64,000 nt of DNA from Aminobacterium sp. MB27-C1 (lineage in GTDB: Bacteria; Synergistota; Synergistia; Synergistales; Aminobacteriaceae): NCBI RefSeq assembly GCF_030908405.1, contig NZ_CP133089.1, positions 620,001 to 684,000 of the forward strand, read 5' to 3'. The position numbers and the translations under genes are program-made. Below, piece by piece: positions 19,069 through 28,304 of the stretch. Position 1 is the stretch's first letter, and every line of letters begins with the position of its first letter. Below the pieces are notes generated by a model. That model was not told the origin of the DNA. It saw only the letters and a list, made by a program, of their open reading frames with translations, and searched no databases.

Positions 19069-20824
19069 ATACTGGCTTCGTTACAGAATTGACGATGACA
19101 ATTCCTCTGTTGTGGTCTCCATCTGTATAGACGGAGAAAGATCCCGTATAGATGCGGATGGCAGGGTGAGGCCCCAATGCATATGGAGCTGTCTCAAAGA
19201 ATTCCTCATCGTAAATATTATTTCTGTCTCCTTTATAGACTGGCATGTAGAGAATGCCATCAATTTCAAGGTCAGTAAAGAAGTGGGTTCCGAAAGAGAG
19301 TTCGGGCATATAGCCTTCTTTGGGAATACCGACTTCCACAATGCAGCAACACTTCGTTATTTCATCGTACTGTACAGGCACACCTAGAAGGGGGTTGCTC
19401 GATCCCACACGTCCTGGAGCTACGAGAATGAAGTTCTTATCCCCCATGCTCTGATTAACCTCTCCAATGCCTCTGGCAATATCTGAGAAACGACGTTCCC
19501 TGGAGTAGAGGTGATGGTCTATAAGCACAATATGAGGTATGTTTTCCCGAGCGCCATTTGTTACCATCCGGTCAGCTTGCAGAATAACCTTCTTGTCTGA
19601 AAGATCGGGAATCCTCTTCTCAAAGGTATCGCTTAGCCACAGTGGCCTGGCCTGGACTATCTCTACAATATCTTCTCTTGGGTGGTAGGCAAATTCCACA
19701 TCTGCCGGAACGCCCATGGCATGGTCGAGAAGTTGAAGAATCTTCTTCATCCTTTCAAAAAAGTGCTTTGAGCGACATGCAAACTCTTCAAAAGTGAAAC
19801 AGATCTTGTCTCCTTTTTCTACGATGGATCCTATTCGTGATGCCATAGGGGAGAAGTAGCCTCCCTCGTCGTCGGAACGGTATATCTGCGCATAGTCGGG
19901 GAAACACTCGTGATAGGGAGCTATGTCTTTCCATATCTGCTTTATATCAACGGTGACAAGCTCTCCTTTCTCTTTATCTACGACCTGAAAATGCTCCTGT
20001 GAGTGCCGCATAACGTTAAATGGATTTTGTCCCTCCGGGCGGAGACAGGGCATTGTCAGTGAAAAGGTTCTGGCGTACCCTCGCTTAGTGCTTGTTGTTC
20101 CCATACCGAAGACGAGGCGAATAATGCCATCTTCCGACTTAATACGGGTTGTCCACCGTCTGTAGTACCGAGAGAATCCGACGCCGGCCATGGTGGGATA
20201 GTAGTAGTTTCCGCGCCACTTTCCGGCAACGCGCATTATAATGATTCCCATTTCATCATTTCCGAGTTTATGCTTGTTTCTGTACGCTGTGGCGATGGGG
20301 AAAAAGGTTCGTGCGTAAATTTTCTTAATATCCTCTTCGACACGGGCAAGACGTTCTTCCAACGGGGCATCCCCATTTATTTCAAAGAGAGAGAGGTATT
20401 TTCCCGCAAAGGAATATTTGAGGGAATCCTCGAGTATGCTGCTGCTTCTGACAATAATGGGGTCTGTCATTTTGCTCAGAAAAGCAGCCAGATGGCCTCG
20501 TACCTCTTCAGGCAGCGTGGTGCGCAAAAAGGCTTCTTCCAATTGGGCAGGATCCCCATTTTGAAGTTCTTCAAGGTTGGGAATCTGGCGAATAACATCA
20601 CGAAAAGAGCTTACAGCTATAAAGAGTGAGACAGGAATAGTTACATGTTCTTGTAGATCGGGATCAACGTTGTCTCGAATCTTGCGAAAGCCAAAGAGGA
20701 GGGAACGACCTTTTCCTCCGATACTTCCTTCCCCTACAATAAGAGAAGAAAAGTCGGGGTCGTTTTGTGGATCCCACGCAAAATACTCACTAATTGTCTT
20801 TTCGTTTGCTGTCTTATCGTTCAC
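19067..20824 (-). CDS. PEP synthase/PPDK N-domain-like protein
   Basis: A 585-residue protein with an ATP-grasp domain like the N-terminal nucleotide-binding part of pyruvate phosphate dikinase / PEP synthase: VGEGSIGGKGRSLLFG (about 30-45), PIIVRSSSILEDSLKYSFAGKY (about 121-142; cited in part) and DVEFAYHP..DIVEIVQARPL (about 395-415). The phospho-histidine and PEP-binding domains of the full enzymes are absent, so it cannot be assigned a pyruvate reaction; a dedicated phosphotransfer role is possible. It starts 5 bases after a TtcA-like gene on the same strand and is likely co-transcribed with it. Confidence 0.75.
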   Translation of the reverse strand: MNDKTANEKTISEYFAWDPQNDPDFSSLIVGEGSIGGKGRSLLFGFRKIRDNVDPDLQEHVTIPVSLFIAVSSFRDVIRQIPNLEELQNGDPAQLEEAFLRTTLPEEVRGHLAAFLSKMTDPIIVRSSSILEDSLKYSFAGKYLSLFEINGDAPLEERLARVEEDIKKIYARTFFPIATAYRNKHKLGNDEMGIIIMRVAGKWRGNYYYPTMAGVGFSRYYRRWTTRIKSEDGIIRLVFGMGTTSTKRGYARTFSLTMPCLRPEGQNPFNVMRHSQEHFQVVDKEKGELVTVDIKQIWKDIAPYHECFPDYAQIYRSDDEGGYFSPMASRIGSIVEKGDKICFTFEEFACRSKHFFERMKKILQLLDHAMGVPADVEFAYHPREDIVEIVQARPLWLSDTFEKRIPDLSDKKVILQADRMVTNGARENIPHIVLIDHHLYSRERRFSDIARGIGEVNQSMGDKNFILVAPGRVGSSNPLLGVPVQYDEITKCCCIVEVGIPKEGYMPELSFGTHFFTDLEIDGILYMPVYKGDRNNIYDEEFFETAPYALGPHPAIRIYTGSFSVYTDGDHNRGIVIVNSVTKPV

Positions 20825-20828
20825 GGCT

Positions 20829-21608
20829 TTATCGTCTCTCCTTCTCGCAATCTTCTTGCTCTATGCCCCATACATCCGATGACCGCACTGACGAAAGAGC
20901 GTGAATAATATTCATTTTTATGCTCGGATTCTCTTGCTCTAACTGTTCTATAAGCAAACGTGTCTTACTTCGTTGCGTATGGAGCGAAAAGGGACAAATT
21001 TCAGGTGTGATAGGTAATTTCAAACGCAACGCTTCTTTTTTAAGTTCCTTTTCCCCAATATATATGAGTGGCCTGATAACCCACAACCCTGTGCGACTTT
21101 GCCAAAACTTGGGTCTGAAACTTTTAAAGCGACCTGTCTGAAAGAGGTTCATAAGAACTGTTTCCGATACATCGTCGAGATTGTGTCCCAAGGCAAGTAC
21201 ATTATATCCGTGTTCCACAGCTACGGAACTCAGAATGCCTCGTCTGAGATTGGAACAAAAACTGCAGGGCGATTTCTCATTTCGTCTCTTTATTATCTCC
21301 GAAATAGGGTAAATCGTCACGAAATGTTCGACATGAAGTTTATCGCAAAGATCGGAAAGAGGTTGTGTATCCATCTCTCCCCCTGAAATATCGACGGTAC
21401 AGGCTCCAAGTTCGAAGTGGCGGGGAGATCTTTTGCGGAAAGCGGACAGGGCTGTTAAAAGAACAAGGCTGTCTTTGCCCCCTGAGAGTCCGATGAGGAT
21501 CTTGTCTCCATCTTTAATCATAGAAAAATTGCCGAGAGCTTTTCCAAAGCGTTTACGGAGCATTGGTTGAAGCTGAAGGTTGACTATTTCTTTTGAATTA
21601 TCCGTCAT
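20829..21608 (-). CDS. TtcA-like tRNA thiolation / PP-loop ATPase
   Basis: A 259-residue PP-loop ATPase. The PP-loop IGLSGGKDSLVLLTAL (about 53-68), the CxxC in KSPCSFCSNLRRGIL (about 113-127) and a third Cys in TPEICPFS (about 207) fit the three-Cys [4Fe-4S] arrangement of TtcA, which makes 2-thiocytidine-32 in tRNA. TilS- or CTU1-like thiolation enzymes are the alternatives. It lies in an operon with the PPDK-N-like gene; the functional link is not obvious. Confidence 0.82.
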   Translation of the reverse strand: MTDNSKEIVNLQLQPMLRKRFGKALGNFSMIKDGDKILIGLSGGKDSLVLLTALSAFRKRSPRHFELGACTVDISGGEMDTQPLSDLCDKLHVEHFVTIYPISEIIKRRNEKSPCSFCSNLRRGILSSVAVEHGYNVLALGHNLDDVSETVLMNLFQTGRFKSFRPKFWQSRTGLWVIRPLIYIGEKELKKEALRLKLPITPEICPFSLHTQRSKTRLLIEQLEQENPSIKMNIIHALSSVRSSDVWGIEQEDCEKERR

Positions 21609-21648
21609 GTTCTTTCTTTAAGTGCTCCTTTGATCATTATGGTATATA

Positions 21649-21736
21649 ATTAGGTCTATAGACCTAATCAACCCGAAGATGTAAGTACGGTTCCTTTTTT
21701 GTAAAAGTACCTAAACTATATCATAGGTCTATATAT
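21649..21736. promoter_or_regulatory. 20-bp palindrome and repeated half-site in divergent region
   Basis: ATTAGGTCTATAGACCTAAT at 21649-21668 is a perfect 20-bp palindrome. A further half, TAGGTCTATA, occurs at 21724-21733. The region lies between ttcA-like (minus) and the NarL-type regulator (plus), so a dimeric DNA-binding protein, possibly the regulator itself, could control both. Confidence 0.6.
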
Positions 21737-21796
21737 CATAGAGACATTTGTCATGGATATGTAAAGACTCGCAGAGTATTTTATGGGGGTGGAGCC

Positions 21797-22489
21797 ATGG
21801 ATTCCATACGCCTTGTTATAGCTGACGATCATAGGCTTTTTCGAGATGGCGTAAAGAAACTTCTGGAACTTGAGTCTGATATTGATGTAATTGGTGAAGC
21901 TGGAGATGGTGAAGAAGCTTTAAAAGTCGTGCGAGAGAAAGAGCCGGATGTTCTTCTTTTTGATATCAATATGCCTAAAATAGACGGAATTCAGCTTGTA
22001 CGGGAATTGAACAGCTATACACATGCTATTAAATATGTTGCCGTGAGTGCTTACGATGATGAAGATAGTCTTTCAGCTCTTTCTTCAGCGGGTGTTTTAG
22101 GATTTGTGCTTAAAGCTTCGGGCAGAGTGGAATTGTTGTCGGCAATTCGTTCTGCCAATCGTAATCAACCGTATGTGGACCCGCGAGTTGCGGGAAAACT
22201 ATTGACTTCATTTTCAAGACGCAAAGAGGAAAATGATCAGCTTTATGAATTGACGCCCCGGGAAAAGGAAATATTATACTGGCTTGCACAGGGGCTGAGC
22301 AATTCCGAAGTGGCAGCTAAGATGGTTCTCTCTGAGAAAACAGTTAAGAATCATGTAAGTCACGTTTTAAAGAAGCTTGATTTGCGTGATAGAACTCAGG
22401 CAGCGATTTTGGCGTGGCGCATTGGTTTTGCACAACTGCAACCAGATTCTTTGCGACAGGTTATTAGCGGTTCTTTATCATCGAAGTAA
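21797..22489 (+). CDS. NarL/FixJ-type response regulator (orphan)
   Basis: A 230-residue two-domain regulator. The receiver domain has the acidic pair (VIADDHRLFRDG), the phospho-acceptor Asp in LLFDINMPKIDG (about residue 55) and the conserved Lys in GFVLKASG. The C-terminal LuxR-type HTH (LTPREKEILYWLAQGLSNSE, then EKTVKNHVSHVLKKL) binds DNA. No histidine kinase gene is adjacent, so the partner is unknown. GGGGGTGGAG precedes ATG 21797. A palindrome in its upstream region suggests autoregulation. Confidence 0.92.
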   Translation: MDSIRLVIADDHRLFRDGVKKLLELESDIDVIGEAGDGEEALKVVREKEPDVLLFDINMPKIDGIQLVRELNSYTHAIKYVAVSAYDDEDSLSALSSAGVLGFVLKASGRVELLSAIRSANRNQPYVDPRVAGKLLTSFSRRKEENDQLYELTPREKEILYWLAQGLSNSEVAAKMVLSEKTVKNHVSHVLKKLDLRDRTQAAILAWRIGFAQLQPDSLRQVISGSLSSK

Positions 22490-22540
22490 GATTCTGACTG
22501 AATCAGTAAACTGAATGATTGGAATGCGTAAACGAAAGGT

Positions 22541-22590
22541 ACAAACACAGAAAAGAGGGCTGAACAACAAGCCCTCTTTTCTGTGTTTGT
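22541..22590. terminator. Strong bidirectional terminator
   Basis: A perfect 20-bp stem (22541-22560 with 22571-22590; arm ACAAACACAGAAAAGAGGGC) with a 10-base loop, at the convergent end of the response regulator and fliD genes. The 3' arm carries a T-run in either direction. Confidence 0.9.
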
Positions 22591-22629
22591 TATATTGTCC
22601 GTTTTATGCGACGCATAACTCCTGTTGAA

Positions 22630-24669
22630 TTACTGGCTTTGTGACGCGAGTTGCGTTGATACGCTGGAAAGCCAGCTTATCTGCTGTTGTAGTTTGGCTA
22701 ATTGCTGCTCTGCTGCCGTATATTGCTTATAAATTCGTTTCCGTTTTTCAGAAAGCTGATCTTCGAATTTGCTGATTCGCTTATCTATCGATTTTACTTC
22801 TGTTTCCCATGAGTGTATCTGACTGGAAATACGTCCCTTAGGTTGAGATGTTCCGCCAGTGGCGATAGTGGAAGAACTGGTAAGTCCGTCCATGGCTTCG
22901 TCGAGTTTTTTCATAACATTCGTCATGAATTGTTCCACAGCCTTAGGATCCTTTTTCATGCCAGTCATGAACTTATCTGTATCGAATTCCAGTTTCCCGC
23001 TCTTTCCGAAGTCGGCCTTTTCAGTAGTAATGCCGAGCTGAGAAAGCTGTGTGTAGGGATCGTTGAGACCTAAAAGTCCCAATACTCCGCTTGAGTCGGA
23101 AACTGTCGCCTGTTTATTACTTGCAGCAGTAATAACAAGGCGGCCTTCTGTAACTCTTGCTGTGGCAAGAGGCGGGGAGAGAAGCTCTCCATTCGAATCG
23201 TAGCGAAGCTCACTGGAGCTATTGATACGATCGGCTATATTTTGTACGGTGTCGCCAGGTTTCACGACTATGGAAGTGCTCTTGTTATCTATGGTAATAG
23301 AGAAGGCCGTATCGTTTGTAAGACCTTCGTCGGCCATTGTTCCAAGAATAGCTTCTGTGCCGGTTCTCTGGTTGAACGGGATAGGAGCGGAACTTCCCAA
23401 TATTTGGCGTAACTGGCTTTTGATTTGCCAAAGTGTTGAATCTCCATGAAGCTTGCCCCATTTTCGTTCGAAGTCTGAAACTGGGTCTTTGACGAGTTCC
23501 TCGGAAAGACGGATATTGATCCAGTCCATAATGTCATTGTAGGCCGTTACAAACTCCTCTGTAGATGTAACAGCTTTCTCGGCGTCAAGGGTTACATCCA
23601 TCATGACTGTGCCTGGTCCCGCCACATCAAGGGTTACACCGTCAATGAGGCCCTCTATGGTGTTGCTCGATCGGGTTATGCTCATTCCATCGATGACAAG
23701 CTCTGCATCTTGAGCGGGGATGTAATTTCTGGCATCAGCGCTATCCAGTCCGAGAATGTTGATAATGCTTCCGTCTGCCTCTCCTTCAGTATCAAAGGTG
23801 TAAACATTGGCGTTTACTTTATAGGAAACGTTATATTTTATGCCCTCTGCCGGTTTGTTTCCGCCAGCGAGCCATGTAATCTCATTGCCGCCCTGAGAAA
23901 CTTCGAAGTCAACACCTTCAATATAGGTTATGCCAGCCTGGGTGACAGTCAACGCTCCATTGGCAGGAGCCTGCTTGTCTATGGAAAAGTCTAATAGATC
24001 TGGCTCGCCGTCGGCGCCCCGTGTAATAGTTGATTCGAAAGTTTTTTCTCCAAGTCCTGTTTCGGTGCTTTCGAGAACAAGCCTGTTGTCAAGAATTTTT
24101 GCGACGATGGGCAGTGGCTCTCCCTTTGCTTCACCGTCTGCATTAAGGGTTATATCTGTGGCTCCGTTGATTTTATCTACAACTTTCTGAAGCGTGTCGC
24201 TTGGGGTAATCTCTATCTTTGCCCGTTTTCCACCTGCTGAAATGTAGAAAATGCGGTTTTCCGTAAGACCAAGGTCTTCCATCTTGTCTTCGATACGAGC
24301 ACCGAAGCGAGTTTCTTTCGTGGCCTTCTGAATAACCTCTATTTCATGACGACAAATGGCTGCTGTTGATTTCACTGTAGCTTTTACAATGGCATCGCTT
24401 GACGATCCCCCGCTGAGAACGACCATTTCTGCCTGTTTATTAAGATAAGTAGACTCGAGTTTTAGAGGAGTCAAAGCCGTTCGAGCTTGTTTAATAGAAG
24501 CGGAAAGTTCTTTATAGAGATCTATTTTCAACTCAAGGGTATCTTTCTGCTCAAGCCAGACTTCTTCAGGCTTCCGTGCCTTTTCCATCACTTTATCGAG
24601 CATACTTCCCCAATCCATACCACTAGCAACACCAGGCATAGTAAAGAGAGGCTCACTAGAATCTGCCAT
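22630..24669 (-). CDS. fliD: Flagellar hook-associated protein 2 (filament cap)
   Basis: FliD caps the growing flagellar filament and assists flagellin folding outside the cell. The 679-residue protein has a FliD N-terminal domain (MPGVASGMDWGSMLDKVM, helical up to about 100), a long variable beta-rich centre, and a C-terminal FliD domain from about 365 (TEEFVTAYNDIMDWINIRL) ending in coiled coil (KFEDQLSEKRKRIYKQY). AGGAGG lies before the minus-strand ATG. It is a single flagellar gene with no other fla/fli gene in the window. Confidence 0.9.
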   Translation of the reverse strand: MADSSEPLFTMPGVASGMDWGSMLDKVMEKARKPEEVWLEQKDTLELKIDLYKELSASIKQARTALTPLKLESTYLNKQAEMVVLSGGSSSDAIVKATVKSTAAICRHEIEVIQKATKETRFGARIEDKMEDLGLTENRIFYISAGGKRAKIEITPSDTLQKVVDKINGATDITLNADGEAKGEPLPIVAKILDNRLVLESTETGLGEKTFESTITRGADGEPDLLDFSIDKQAPANGALTVTQAGITYIEGVDFEVSQGGNEITWLAGGNKPAEGIKYNVSYKVNANVYTFDTEGEADGSIINILGLDSADARNYIPAQDAELVIDGMSITRSSNTIEGLIDGVTLDVAGPGTVMMDVTLDAEKAVTSTEEFVTAYNDIMDWINIRLSEELVKDPVSDFERKWGKLHGDSTLWQIKSQLRQILGSSAPIPFNQRTGTEAILGTMADEGLTNDTAFSITIDNKSTSIVVKPGDTVQNIADRINSSSELRYDSNGELLSPPLATARVTEGRLVITAASNKQATVSDSSGVLGLLGLNDPYTQLSQLGITTEKADFGKSGKLEFDTDKFMTGMKKDPKAVEQFMTNVMKKLDEAMDGLTSSSTIATGGTSQPKGRISSQIHSWETEVKSIDKRISKFEDQLSEKRKRIYKQYTAAEQQLAKLQQQISWLSSVSTQLASQSQ

Positions 24670-24821
24670 GGCTATTCCTCCTTGAATATATTGGTTTCAT
24701 AATATGTATCGGGTAGCGCGCTATATTTCTTAATATATGTATATCTTTATAGGAGGAAAAGTTTTTTGTTTCTCTACGTGGTAGAATATCTTGTTGAGAA
24801 GATCGTGAAGGGATTGGTTTC

Positions 24822-25397
24822 ATGATTGGTAAAATACAAGACGAACTCAGAGAATCTATAGACGTCAAGAGGGCAGCCTTGCCTTTAGCTGAAAAAGTGG
24901 CGTTAGCCTCCCAGTATATAATTCAAACCATATCTCAAGGTGGAACGGTGTTTTTTTGTGGGAACGGCGGGTCTGCTGCCGATGCGCAACATATGGCGGC
25001 AGAGCTTCTCGGTCGTTTTGAACGGAACAGAAAGGCGCTGCCTGCAATGGCTTTGACGACGAACTCGAGTACGATAACGGCCCTTGCCAACGATTTCGGG
25101 TATGAGAATATTTTTATCAGACAGTTGCAGGGATTGGCCGATTCAAAAGATACAGTTGTAGGAATATCTACGAGTGGAACAAGTGCCAACGTGGTGAAGG
25201 CGCTGGAATGGGCCAGAGAAAATGGACTTAAGACAATCGGCATGACGGGCCAGGGTGGCGGAAAATTAGCTGACATTGTCTCTGTTCTTCTTGCGGCTCC
25301 TTCCCTTCACACTCCGCGAATACAGGAATTGCATATTACATGGGGACATATAATATGTGGTCTCGTAGAGGAGGCTCTCTGTTCCCATGAAGAGTGA
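24822..25397 (+). CDS. gmhA: Phosphoheptose isomerase
   Basis: A 191-residue SIS-fold isomerase that converts sedoheptulose-7-phosphate to D-glycero-D-manno-heptose-7-phosphate. Key segments are FFCGNGGSAADAQHMAAELLGRF (about 45-67; Ser, His and Glu of the family), TVVGISTSGTSANVVKAL and the C-terminal HITWGHIICGLVEE with the catalytic His. It starts a tight operon of surface-sugar genes; its end overlaps the next gene by 11 bases. Confidence 0.92.
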   Translation: MIGKIQDELRESIDVKRAALPLAEKVALASQYIIQTISQGGTVFFCGNGGSAADAQHMAAELLGRFERNRKALPAMALTTNSSTITALANDFGYENIFIRQLQGLADSKDTVVGISTSGTSANVVKALEWARENGLKTIGMTGQGGGKLADIVSVLLAAPSLHTPRIQELHITWGHIICGLVEEALCSHEE

Positions 25398-26121
25398 ACT
25401 TGCCGTTATTCTTGCGGGAGGCCTTGGAACCCGCCTGCGGTCGGTTGTCTCCGACCGTCCAAAAGCGCTTGCGCTTATAGGTGGCAAGCCTTTCTTACAT
25501 TGGCTTTTTCTCTTCCTTCGTCAAAGAGGCATAGGGAAATGTCTTCTGCTTCTTGGCTATAAGGCCGACCAGATCCGGGAATATTGCCAAAACGGAGAGC
25601 CATGGGGATTATCGATAGAATATAGTGTGGAACCTGAGCCTCTCGATAAGGCGGGAGCTCTGCGTTATGCCCTGCCTTCCATTCAGGAAGACGATTTTTT
25701 GTTTCTTAACGGCGACACCCTTCTCGATGTGGATATAGAGAGCATGTTTAAAGAGAGCCGGCATCTCGATGCCGACGTGGTCATTGCACTTCGCAAATGG
25801 CCTTCAATAGAAAGAACAGATCCTGTTGAGATAGACGAAGATAAAAGAGTCTTGCGATTTGGGGATTCCTCCATAGCAGCTGGGGACGATGGCCAGTGGC
25901 TTATCAATGGAGGACTCTATGTTGTTAAACGAAAAGTGGTTGAGGATTTGCCAGAAGGGCGGCTTTCCTGGGAAAAAGATGTATTGCCCGCATTGCTTGA
26001 AAGAAATGCCCCCGTGTACGCTCACGAAGCGGAAGGTTTTTTTGTTGACATTGGCGTTCCAGACGATTATCAAAAAAGCCAAAAAAATATTCCTGAATTT
26101 ATAGTTTCCCTTGATCAATAA
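25387..26121 (+). CDS. Sugar-1-phosphate nucleotidyltransferase (HddC-like)
   Basis: A 244-residue NTP-transferase: ILAGGLGTRLRSVVSDRPKA (about 8-27) is the nucleotide-binding signature, LFLNGDTLLDVD the metal-binding Asp and VDIGVPDDYQKSQKN the C-terminal consensus. Between gmhA and gmhB it fits a heptose-1-phosphate nucleotidyltransferase such as HddC (GDP-forming). A general mannose/glucose-1-P transferase is possible by fold alone. Confidence 0.82.
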   Translation: MKSELAVILAGGLGTRLRSVVSDRPKALALIGGKPFLHWLFLFLRQRGIGKCLLLLGYKADQIREYCQNGEPWGLSIEYSVEPEPLDKAGALRYALPSIQEDDFLFLNGDTLLDVDIESMFKESRHLDADVVIALRKWPSIERTDPVEIDEDKRVLRFGDSSIAAGDDGQWLINGGLYVVKRKVVEDLPEGRLSWEKDVLPALLERNAPVYAHEAEGFFVDIGVPDDYQKSQKNIPEFIVSLDQ

Positions 26122-26137
26122 AGAAGGTGTTTGTAGA

Positions 26138-27124
26138 ATGTCATTGAAAGTTTTTATTACGGGAATTGGCGGATTTATAGGAAGTCACCTCTCAGAGTTT
26201 CTGGCCCGCAAGGGATGCGAAGTGTGGGGGTCGTATTTCCGTCCGACAAACGATATGAGTGTTCCGACACGATATGCCAAAGGTCTTTTTAATATTGACG
26301 TTCGTCAGAGATCACATCTTGAAGAAGCTCTTCAACAAGTTCGTCCTCACGTTATTTACCACTTGGCGGCTCAGAGCTACCCTATGGTTTCGTATAAAGA
26401 ACCTGAATTCACAGTAGAATCGAACGTTATGGGAACGCTCAACGTCTTTGAATCAATGCTTCATCTGGGATTGAAAGATACGAGAGTCTTGCTGGCATCA
26501 TCTACAGCTGCCTACGGATTTATAGATCCCTCCGAGGCTCCTGTAACAGAAGATCAGCCATTTCGGCCAGCTCACGTCTACGGTATGTCGAAAGCGGCTC
26601 AGGATTTGCTTGCCGTGACGTATGGCAACGCTCACTCACTTGATATTATTCGCCTGCGAATAGGCAATTGCGTAGGACGTCGCCGCAGGGGGGAAGTTGT
26701 TTCCGACTTTACCCGACGTCGCGCTCAGATAGATTTAGATATTATTCCGCCGGAATTTCATGTGGGAAATTTGCACACGAAGCGGGCCTTCCTTGATGTG
26801 CGAGACGCTGTAGAGGGCTTTTGGGCTCTTCAGGAGAAGGGACGTGGCGGAGAAGCTTATAATATTTCTGGATCAGATGTCGTTTCGATGCAGCAGCTTC
26901 TCGACATTGTTCTTGAAGGTTGCGAAAAAGATGTAAACGTAGTGCGGGATCCGGCTCTTGTGCGTGCTGTTGATGAATTGATCTACTGGAATGACTTATC
27001 AAAGATCAAGAAGGATACTGGCTGGAAACCTTGCCACGTTTTGAGTGACACTGTAAATGATATGGTAGAGTGGTGGAGAGAGGAATTGAAAAAATCAGAG
27101 AAAGAAGGAGGAAATCAAATTTGA
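26138..27124 (+). CDS. NAD-dependent sugar epimerase/dehydratase (GMD-like SDR)
   Basis: An extended SDR of 328 residues: GIGGFIGSHLSE (NAD-binding glycine motif near the N-terminus), YHLAAQSYP, an active-site YGMSK (Tyr-Lys) with upstream SSTAAYG (Ser). It most resembles GDP-mannose 4,6-dehydratase-type enzymes, so it may act on the nucleotide-heptose or on GDP-mannose. I prefer ATG 26138 over an upstream TTG (26111), since AAGAAGG at 26121-26127 gives sensible spacing. The last codons overlap the next gene (TTGA). Confidence 0.82.
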   Translation: MSLKVFITGIGGFIGSHLSEFLARKGCEVWGSYFRPTNDMSVPTRYAKGLFNIDVRQRSHLEEALQQVRPHVIYHLAAQSYPMVSYKEPEFTVESNVMGTLNVFESMLHLGLKDTRVLLASSTAAYGFIDPSEAPVTEDQPFRPAHVYGMSKAAQDLLAVTYGNAHSLDIIRLRIGNCVGRRRRGEVVSDFTRRRAQIDLDIIPPEFHVGNLHTKRAFLDVRDAVEGFWALQEKGRGGEAYNISGSDVVSMQQLLDIVLEGCEKDVNVVRDPALVRAVDELIYWNDLSKIKKDTGWKPCHVLSDTVNDMVEWWREELKKSEKEGGNQI

Positions 27125-27723
27125 TCATATCTATTGATGGGAAAAAAGTTGAGTTGAATTCGGCAGAAACGGAAGATAAGAAAATTTTGCTTCAAGAGGT
27201 GAAACAGATACTTTCCCAAAAGGGGCGAGTGCTGAGGGCAGTAGAAGTAGATGGAGCTGCGTTAGATGAAGAAGCCTTTGAAAAGCTTCAAAGTGTCGGT
27301 GCCGTTGATTTTCAGAGCACGTCCATTAGAGAACTTGTTATGGAGTCTTTGGAAAGCTCGGAAACCTATTTGCCTACGCTGATCAACGGTATGAAGCGCG
27401 TTGCCACCTTTTTGGAGAATCACCAGATGGACGAAGCTATGGCGACTCTCAAAGATGGAGTGGAAGGTATTAGCTGGCTGTTGCAGGTCATGTTGCACTC
27501 TCAATTTCTCCTCTCAGTGCAGGATGGCGACATGGGAGACGGAAAGATTGAATCTCATCGCAACGCTTTGACAAAAGCTCTTGAGAAGACATCGGAATAT
27601 ATGGAGAACAATCAGACCGAGGAGATGGCTGCCAGTATCCGAGATGACATCGTACCTCTTCTCGAAGGATTGTACCCTTATATTGAAGAACTTAGTTCAG
27701 TTGCGAGTGGTTATATTCAGTAA
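27121..27723 (+). CDS. Hypothetical helical protein within the heptose operon
   Basis: About 200 residues, with an N-terminal beta-like stretch (IISIDGKKVELNS) followed by helical segments rich in Glu, Leu and Met. No family recognised and no membrane segment. A TTG start at 27121 is supported by GGAGG at 27107-27111 and the TTGA overlap with the preceding stop. It abuts gmhB without a gap, so it is cotranscribed with the surface-sugar genes, but a direct role is not shown. Confidence 0.65.
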   Translation: MIISIDGKKVELNSAETEDKKILLQEVKQILSQKGRVLRAVEVDGAALDEEAFEKLQSVGAVDFQSTSIRELVMESLESSETYLPTLINGMKRVATFLENHQMDEAMATLKDGVEGISWLLQVMLHSQFLLSVQDGDMGDGKIESHRNALTKALEKTSEYMENNQTEEMAASIRDDIVPLLEGLYPYIEELSSVASGYIQ

Positions 27724-28290
27724 ATGGTTCCTGCGGTTTTTCTCGATAGAGATGGAACATTAATAGAACACGTTCCTTATTTAGACGATATCTGCAAGAT
27801 CAGACTTGTGCCTTTTGCCGCGCAAGCTCTCAAAAAGTTAAAAAGCCTGGGATATCTTCTCGTGGTGGTTTCCAACCAAAGCGGCGTTGCTCGTGGGTAT
27901 TTTGATGAAGCCTTTGTTCAAAAGAGCCATCGCTTTATACAGAAAGAATTGGAAAGGGAAGGAACCGGTATTGATGCTTTCTATTACTGTCCTCATCATC
28001 CTGAGGCTGTGATAGAGCAATACAAACAAGAATGTACGTGTCGGAAACCTGCTCCTGGAATGGTATTGGGAGCGGTTAAAGATCTTTCAATAGATATACG
28101 GAGAAGCTGGGTCGTAGGAGACAATGAACCAGATCTGCTTCTGGCCGAGAATGTGAATTGTCCATTCATTCTTGTTCGAAGCGGATATGGGGCAGAGTTG
28201 GAAGAGAAGAAAAGCATGTTGTCGCTACATGTCGTCGATGGGTTGTACGAGGCAGCATGTCTTATAGAAGAAACCCATAGGAGAAAGTAA
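27724..28290 (+). CDS. gmhB: Heptose bisphosphate phosphatase
   Basis: A 188-residue HAD phosphatase: nucleophile motif VFLDRDGTLIEH (about 5-16), SNQSGVARGYF (about 53-63), zinc ligands in YCPHHPE and CTCRKPAPGM (about 93-112), and VGDNEPDLLLAENV as motif IV. It removes the 7-phosphate from heptose-1,7-bisphosphate. It completes the isomerase-phosphatase part of a heptose pathway; the heptose kinase (HddA or HldE type) is not in the window. Confidence 0.92.
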   Translation: MVPAVFLDRDGTLIEHVPYLDDICKIRLVPFAAQALKKLKSLGYLLVVVSNQSGVARGYFDEAFVQKSHRFIQKELEREGTGIDAFYYCPHHPEAVIEQYKQECTCRKPAPGMVLGAVKDLSIDIRRSWVVGDNEPDLLLAENVNCPFILVRSGYGAELEEKKSMLSLHVVDGLYEAACLIEETHRRK

Positions 28291-28304
28291 GGGGTGCATT
28301 ACCC

